This document shows, in pieces, positions 5,550-9,572 of a DNA stretch of 9,572 bases. The DNA is from Candidatus Sumerlaeota bacterium (GTDB lineage: Bacteria > Sumerlaeota > Sumerlaeia > UBA8349). The position numbers and the translations under genes are program-made. Each line of letters opens with the position of its first letter. Positions within the stretch are counted from its first letter, which is position 1. The notes under the pieces were generated by a model, which was not told where the DNA came from, searched no databases, and saw only the letters and a list, made by a program, of their open reading frames with translations. Location: assembly GCA_003501375.1 (NCBI GenBank), contig DNPO01000375.1, positions 1 to 9,572 on the forward strand, in the 5' to 3' direction.

Positions 5550-7475
5550 TTACAACAACCGCTTGGCATAATCCGCGGTGAGGACGCGCAAATTTTCGCG
5601 GCGGATGGTGACGCGCCGCTTGTCCAGATAATCGAGAAACGCCAGGGCGTATTTTCGCGACGTACCCAGTTCGTTTTTGAAATCGTTGGTATCGAGCGAT
5701 CCGCGTTCCTGAACCAGGCGCAGCGCCAAATCCTGCGCCTGACGGAACGCATCGTAACAAAACGCGACGTTTTTATCGAGCAATATCAATTCGCCTGTTT
5801 CGTACAGATGCTTCATTAACTTCGTAACCAGCGGTGCGGACACGTCCAATTTTTCCGGTACCTCTTCAGGTCGTGGCGACTCAAAACCACTGTCGCGATA
5901 CAGCGTCATAATGCGATCTAACAAGGCTCGTTCCGCTTCGGGCATCTTCGCCACCGCTCCGCGCAAAATCCACGTATCGCCTTTGCGCCGCGCTAATCCA
6001 GCGCGTTCGATAGGTTCCATTGCCGCATTCCACAACGCGGGGGGCCAGGTCGCACCACCGCGCAACTGCGCACTGGATGCACTAAGCACGCCATCCTTTT
6101 CCAGACCTGCAATACATTCGCGCACCGCGTTGCGCAGACCGTCGAGTGATTCGGGGCGGATAAACAAATCCGGTGCGACTGCGAGCACCTTGTTGTTGGC
6201 TGTGAGTTGTTCCAGTGCCACACGCGTAGCGGCTAACTCCATAAACGCGGCCTTGGCAATCTCGTCCGCCGATGCACCCAGCGGAAAGCGCCAAAGCAAC
6301 GCGTACAGTATTTTTCGCGCACTTCCCTCCGCGCTGCCGGGGTCTACGTCGCCGAACATCTTTTGATAATCTTGTAATCTCTCCAGAATGACCGCTCGAC
6401 GTGGTCGTCGCTCGGAGGTGTCCACCGCCAGCACCACGCCCCCCGCGACGGTAGCGGGCGGTGAAGCGCGACGCAAAATGAAGCGGTCGTGCGGCGCTGC
6501 AACAGCGGCTCCATCCAGCGCAACGGTGGCCAATGCTTCTTCGCCGGGGCCGAGTTCCGTGCGGTCGAGCAGATAAATTTTACCTGAACCTTCGCAGGTG
6601 CCCGCGTGCCATTTTACTAACTCGCCTGTTTTGAGCGGCTTGTCCAACTCGGGCACGCCGCGCATTTGCAGGTGGAAAAACTTGGCGGGTTTCAGGTAAC
6701 CGGGCGATGCAATCATCTGCCCGCGCACCACCTCCGCCTTGCCCAGATCGGGAATGTTGATCGCCACGCACTGTCCGGTTTGTGCGGAGTTGGCATCGTG
6801 CCCAAACCGCTGGATACTGCGCACTTTGCCGCTGATGCCGCCGGGTACCAGTTCCACCGTGTCGCCCACGCACACGCGCCCGGCAATGGGAATGCCCGTT
6901 ACCACCTGGCCATGTCCGGGAATGCTGAACGTGCGTTCCACCGGCATGCGGAAAACGCCTGTGTGTTGGGCTGTTTCGCGTTTGATATGTTCCACTAACA
7001 CTTCGTAAAATTCCATGTACCCTTCAAATGTTTCAGACGAAACGGGGCAAATCGGCGCGTCCTTTAGAAACGTCCCGGTCAGGAATTCGCGCACTTCATC
7101 AATGCGCAATTGCCGCGTGTCCGCGTCCACCAAATCAATTTTCGTCAACGCAACCACCCCGCGTCGTACACCCAGCAATTCCAGAATCCGCACGTGCTCA
7201 ATGGTCTGCGGCATCACGCCGTCGTCCGCCGCGATGACCAGCAGGGCGAGGCCAATGCCCGAAACGCCCGCCACCATGTTGCGGATAAATTTTTCATGCC
7301 CCGGTACATCCACCACCCCCACCAGCAGATCGCCGCCGAGCGAGCACGGTGCAAAACCGAGGTCGATGGTCATGCCGCGTTCCTGCTCGGCTTTGAGGCG
7401 GTCGGTGCGGCACCCCGTCAGCATTTTAACCAGGCGAGTTTTACCGTGATCCACATGCCCGGCGGTGCAGATCAT
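5550..7475 (-). CDS. selB: Selenocysteine-specific elongation factor SelB
   Basis: SelB carries selenocysteinyl-tRNA(Sec) to the ribosome at UGA codons marked by a SECIS hairpin. From the ATG at 7475 the protein has 641 residues, close to characterised SelBs, and begins MICTAGHVDHGKT, as the family does. Upstream in-frame ATGs at 7508 and 7541 would add 11 or 22 residues; none of the three has a strong Shine-Dalgarno sequence. The GTPase motifs are GHVDHGKT (6-13), GMTIDLGFA (34-42), DVPGHEKF (56-63) and TKID (111-114). EF-Tu-like beta domains follow. The C-terminal winged helices end with a segment from NDFKNELGTSRKYA (about 597) through the YLDKRR.T.R pattern, the typical SECIS-binding domain. 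It diverges from a phosphoesterase gene and precedes the YjiM-like gene. No selA, selC or selD is in the window. Confidence 0.95.
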   Translation of the reverse strand: MICTAGHVDHGKTRLVKMLTGCRTDRLKAEQERGMTIDLGFAPCSLGGDLLVGVVDVPGHEKFIRNMVAGVSGIGLALLVIAADDGVMPQTIEHVRILELLGVRRGVVALTKIDLVDADTRQLRIDEVREFLTGTFLKDAPICPVSSETFEGYMEFYEVLVEHIKRETAQHTGVFRMPVERTFSIPGHGQVVTGIPIAGRVCVGDTVELVPGGISGKVRSIQRFGHDANSAQTGQCVAINIPDLGKAEVVRGQMIASPGYLKPAKFFHLQMRGVPELDKPLKTGELVKWHAGTCEGSGKIYLLDRTELGPGEEALATVALDGAAVAAPHDRFILRRASPPATVAGGVVLAVDTSERRPRRAVILERLQDYQKMFGDVDPGSAEGSARKILYALLWRFPLGASADEIAKAAFMELAATRVALEQLTANNKVLAVAPDLFIRPESLDGLRNAVRECIAGLEKDGVLSASSAQLRGGATWPPALWNAAMEPIERAGLARRKGDTWILRGAVAKMPEAERALLDRIMTLYRDSGFESPRPEEVPEKLDVSAPLVTKLMKHLYETGELILLDKNVAFCYDAFRQAQDLALRLVQERGSLDTNDFKNELGTSRKYALAFLDYLDKRRVTIRRENLRVLTADYAKRLL

Positions 7476-7653
7476 GAGCACCACATCCAAGTTAGGTTGA
7501 TTTGGCATAAGGCCGGGGGGACGTCGAACAGGAGAGGGCATGGGTTAAAATTCCGAACAAGGGTGAGGTTTGAATGGGAGCACGGACAAGCATTCTTACG
7601 CATCCCTTTTACCATAATCGCGGCAAAATCACATCGTTCCTCTTTTACAAATC

Positions 7654-7695
7654 TTAAGGTTGACTTAACCCGCCTGTGGGATAATTCTACACAGG
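7654..7695 (+). promoter_or_regulatory. Candidate promoter of the phosphoesterase gene with two overlapping dyads
   Basis: TTGACT (7660-7665) and TAATTC (7682-7687) are 16 bases apart, a plausible sigma-70 pair on the + strand. Transcription would start near 7694 and leave a leader of about 56 bases before the ATG at 7750. Two inverted repeats lie on it: TTAAG (7654-7658) / CTTAA (7664-7668) over the -35, and CCTGTG (7673-7678) / CACAGG (7690-7695) bracketing the -10. They could be repressor operators. No convincing opposite-strand promoter for selB was identified in the roughly 270 bases between the two genes; the rest of that gap holds nothing I recognise. Confidence 0.4.
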
Positions 7696-7749
7696 TGCTG
7701 GGTGTTATCAGGCGCTTCAGCAGACTCCAATTCGGTGAGGAAAAAAAGA

Positions 7750-8754
7750 ATGTTACTCGCAAAGCGTTTGTCTTTATATGTTGTGATGGGTTTGCTCATT
7801 TGTTTGACCGTTTCACGCGCCGGGGCGCAGCAGCCCAAAGTCACGCCCGCCTGGCCGGAAAATCTACCGGTGTATGACCACATTGTGATTGTGCTGGAAG
7901 AGAACAAAGACTACGAGCAGATCGTAAACAGCGCACGGACCCCCTATATCAGCAAGACACTCTGCGCCGAAGGGGCGAGTTTGACCAAGATGTACGGGGA
8001 GGAGCACCGGAGCGAAGGCAATTATTTTTGGCTGATTTCCGGCAGCAACCAGAACATCGGTTTTCGCGATGAACTCCCCAGCAAGTCCAATCCGAAAGAC
8101 TATCCCTTTATGGGGCCGAATCTTTTTGAGCAACTGTTGAAGAAGGGCCTGTCATGCAAGGGGTATTCGGAAGACTTGCCCGCCATCGGCGATCCGGTGG
8201 AAAAAGTTGGGTACTATGCGCGCAAACATGTGCCGTGGGTGAGTTTCGGCAACATTCCCAACGGCAAAACCGTTGAGGATTCCAGCCACTTACGCTTCTC
8301 GGATTTTCCCAAAGATTTTTCCAAATTGCCGACGATGAGTTTTGTGATTCCCAACCTGATCGATGATATGCACAACGGTCACACTGCGGTCAGCGTTCCG
8401 GCGGGCGATGCCTGGTTAAAAACTAATCTGGATGCTTACTACCAATGGGCCAAGACGCATAACAGCCTGCTGATCATCACCTTCGATGAGGACAACAACG
8501 GCGGCCCGGGAGAAACGGACCCGGCAGATGCACGCGGGATCACCAAGCAGAACCGTATTCCTACTATCATTGCGGGCGCACACATCACGCATGGGGATTA
8601 TGAAGAGGGGCGGGGCGTCACGCATGTCAATTTGTTGCGGACATTTGAGGCGATGTACAAATTAAATCGCTGCGGTAAGCAGCAAGCAAATGCGCTGAAA
8701 GCAGGCATGACGGACGATTACATCATCACGGATATTTTCGAACCGGTACGATAA
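7750..8754 (+). CDS. Secreted phosphoesterase (AcpA/phospholipase C-like Phosphoesterase family)
   Basis: The product has 334 residues. GGTGAGGA (7734-7741) stands eight bases before the ATG at 7750; the upstream in-frame ATG at 7702 is not needed and would place 16 polar residues before the signal peptide. Residues 1-27 are a signal peptide (LAKR, hydrophobic 9-21, cleavage AGA/QQ). The mature enzyme shows the family order: HIVIVLEENKDYEQI (44-58), TPYIS.TL (64-71), the H.S..NY signature (H86, S88, N91, Y92), LISGS (95-99), DDMHNG (205-210), FDEDN (245-249), NRIPTIIAG (268-276) and GVTHVNLLRTFEAMY (289-303). These enzymes belong to the alkaline phosphatase superfamily and hydrolyse phosphate mono- or diesters outside the cytoplasm using bound metal. 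The substrate cannot be read from sequence. It is transcribed divergently from selB and probably alone. Confidence 0.88.
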   Translation: MLLAKRLSLYVVMGLLICLTVSRAGAQQPKVTPAWPENLPVYDHIVIVLEENKDYEQIVNSARTPYISKTLCAEGASLTKMYGEEHRSEGNYFWLISGSNQNIGFRDELPSKSNPKDYPFMGPNLFEQLLKKGLSCKGYSEDLPAIGDPVEKVGYYARKHVPWVSFGNIPNGKTVEDSSHLRFSDFPKDFSKLPTMSFVIPNLIDDMHNGHTAVSVPAGDAWLKTNLDAYYQWAKTHNSLLIITFDEDNNGGPGETDPADARGITKQNRIPTIIAGAHITHGDYEEGRGVTHVNLLRTFEAMYKLNRCGKQQANALKAGMTDDYIITDIFEPVR

Positions 8755-8781
8755 ACGCGGCGGCACAAATCAGCGTTTTTT
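8753..8781 (+). terminator. Weak intrinsic terminator after the phosphoesterase gene
   Basis: AAACGC (8753-8758), overlapping the TAA stop, pairs with GCGTTT (8773-8778) across a 14-base loop, and the T-run reaches 8781. The stem is short and the loop long, so efficiency may be low. The T-run is also the coding end of the converging deacetylase gene (its two Lys codons). Confidence 0.4.
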
Positions 8782-9552
8782 CCAGCGCCAAAAAATGCGA
8801 TGGACGGCATCGTAACGTTTGGCTCCCAGCGTCTTTTCTGCCAGCCGCTTAACTAATGCGGTTGCGTACATCCGGCGTAGCGTGCGTTGCGGATCATCTA
8901 AGAAAACCCGCATTTTTTCCGCTGTCCAATTCGGGCGCATCGCAATGCGTCCCACCATCCACAATCCGCCAAGCGCCACGGGCAATCCCGGTGACGATGT
9001 GAAAACCGTCTTGTAACCGCAATCCCGTGCGGTGGCGAGTGTGTCCGCATTGCTGCGTCCGCCCGGCAAAGACAAGGCCCGAATTTCCCGACCCAATTTT
9101 TCTTCCAGTACCTTCCGCGAATCCGCCAGTTCCAGCCGTTGTTCCAGCGGCGTCAGAGTTGACAAAAACCGGTGGGTTTTTCCATGCGAGCCGATGCCCA
9201 TGCCTGCATCGGCCATCTCGCGCAACTGCTCCCACGTTACATAGCCCGGCGTTCCAACCCAGTCCGTTGTGATGAAAAAAATAGCGGACACGCCCTTCGC
9301 GCGCAACAGCGGAAATGCCACGTCATAATCGCTTTTCCAGCCGTCGTCAAACGTTAGCAAGGTTTCGCCCACCGCCTCTTTTCCCCAGACCTCATCCGCT
9401 CCCATGCAATGCCGTCCCGCTTGCTCCAGCGCGTCCAAATGCGCGGCAAATGTTTCGCGTGACAGCACATAACTTTTCTCCGCATCCGACAACGCGTCAT
9501 AGCGCCCATCGTGCGGGTCAAGCCCGTGGTACATGAAAACCAAGTGTGTCAT
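8770..9552 (-). CDS. NodB-family polysaccharide deacetylase
   Basis: This 260-residue protein belongs to carbohydrate esterase family 4, which removes N- or O-acetyl groups from polysaccharides with a metal ion. Visible motifs are MYHG (7-10), TFDDGW (67-72; Asp69 presumptive base, Asp70 metal ligand), FFITTDWVGTPGYVTWEQL (92-110), SHGKTH (122-127; His123 and His127 metal ligands) and SLPGGRSN (161-168). The start is well supported: GGAAGGGGG (9559-9567 on the minus strand) lies six bases before the ATG. No signal peptide is present, so the protein is probably cytoplasmic or exported by another route, as with some deacetylases of exopolysaccharide clusters. The rest of any such cluster would lie to the right of the window. 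The C-terminal 40 residues are basic (ends in WRWKKR) and may contact membrane or nucleotide-sugar substrates; that is speculation. It converges with the phosphoesterase gene with a 15-base gap. Confidence 0.9.
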   Translation of the reverse strand: MTHLVFMYHGLDPHDGRYDALSDAEKSYVLSRETFAAHLDALEQAGRHCMGADEVWGKEAVGETLLTFDDGWKSDYDVAFPLLRAKGVSAIFFITTDWVGTPGYVTWEQLREMADAGMGIGSHGKTHRFLSTLTPLEQRLELADSRKVLEEKLGREIRALSLPGGRSNADTLATARDCGYKTVFTSSPGLPVALGGLWMVGRIAMRPNWTAEKMRVFLDDPQRTLRRMYATALVKRLAEKTLGAKRYDAVHRIFWRWKKR

Positions 9553-9572
9553 TCAATACCCCCTTCCCACAA

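Noticed and set aside
7476..7749. tRNA-Sec (selC) or other RNA gene in the selB divergent gap
   Set aside because: No acceptor stem, CCA end or long variable arm could be found; only promoter-like boxes and short dyads are present.
7110..7877. Long + strand open frame (255 codons) opposite selB and running into the phosphoesterase gene
   Set aside because: It is antisense to conserved SelB motifs, has low-complexity Arg/His/Ala-rich composition, and overlaps the phosphoesterase signal peptide in another frame.

Overview
The window is 9.6 kb of bacterial DNA. It holds six complete protein genes, the last dozen codons of a seventh, two intrinsic terminators and several candidate control sites. 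No rRNA, tRNA, CRISPR array, insertion sequence or phage gene was seen. Several features point to an uncultivated planctomycete-, verrucomicrobial- or Hydrogenedentota/Sumerlaeota-like bacterium. The first reporter gene belongs to a 'GTWP...SWP...EL' secreted family that I know from planctomycete and verrucomicrobial genomes. The second looks like the LolA-like proteins of planctomycetes. The third carries two copies of a pseudopilin-type tail (YS.GPD ... YD.TNG..S.GD) seen in those lineages. The lineage assignment is inference from protein style only.

Layout. Positions 1-41 (+) are the end of a gene whose tail (QFTGALGGALMA) resembles the C-terminus of ASKHA-type activator ATPases of 2-hydroxyacyl-CoA dehydratases (HgdC/YjiL). 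A short CACGAAG repeat and a good rho-independent terminator (88-126) follow. Next comes a three-gene + strand block (258-4270) of exported proteins: an unnamed secreted family, a LolA-like periplasmic protein, and a large lipoprotein with two pseudopilin-like tails. Its first two genes are much poorer in G+C than the DNA to the right. Converging on it with a 17-base gap is a minus-strand pair: selB (selenocysteine-specific elongation factor) followed by a YjiM/double-cubane-type 2-hydroxyacyl-CoA dehydratase homologue. Diverging from selB is a secreted phosphoesterase of the Pfam Phosphoesterase (AcpA/PLC-like) family (7750-8754 +). It converges on a NodB-type polysaccharide deacetylase (8770-9552 -).

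How the genes may work together. SelB shows that the organism decodes UGA as selenocysteine, although selA, selC, selD and any selenoprotein lie elsewhere. The YjiM-like protein has seven cysteines that match E. coli YjiM as I recall it, plus a cysteine-rich N-terminal extension. It is probably a double-cubane [8Fe-9S] reductase that needs an ATP-driven activator, and the gene ending at position 41 is a candidate for that activator. If so, the three-gene exported block separates a functionally linked enzyme/activator pair. The selB-yjiM pairing and the added cysteine tail are the most interesting points in the window. The phosphoesterase and deacetylase look like ordinary envelope or surface functions.
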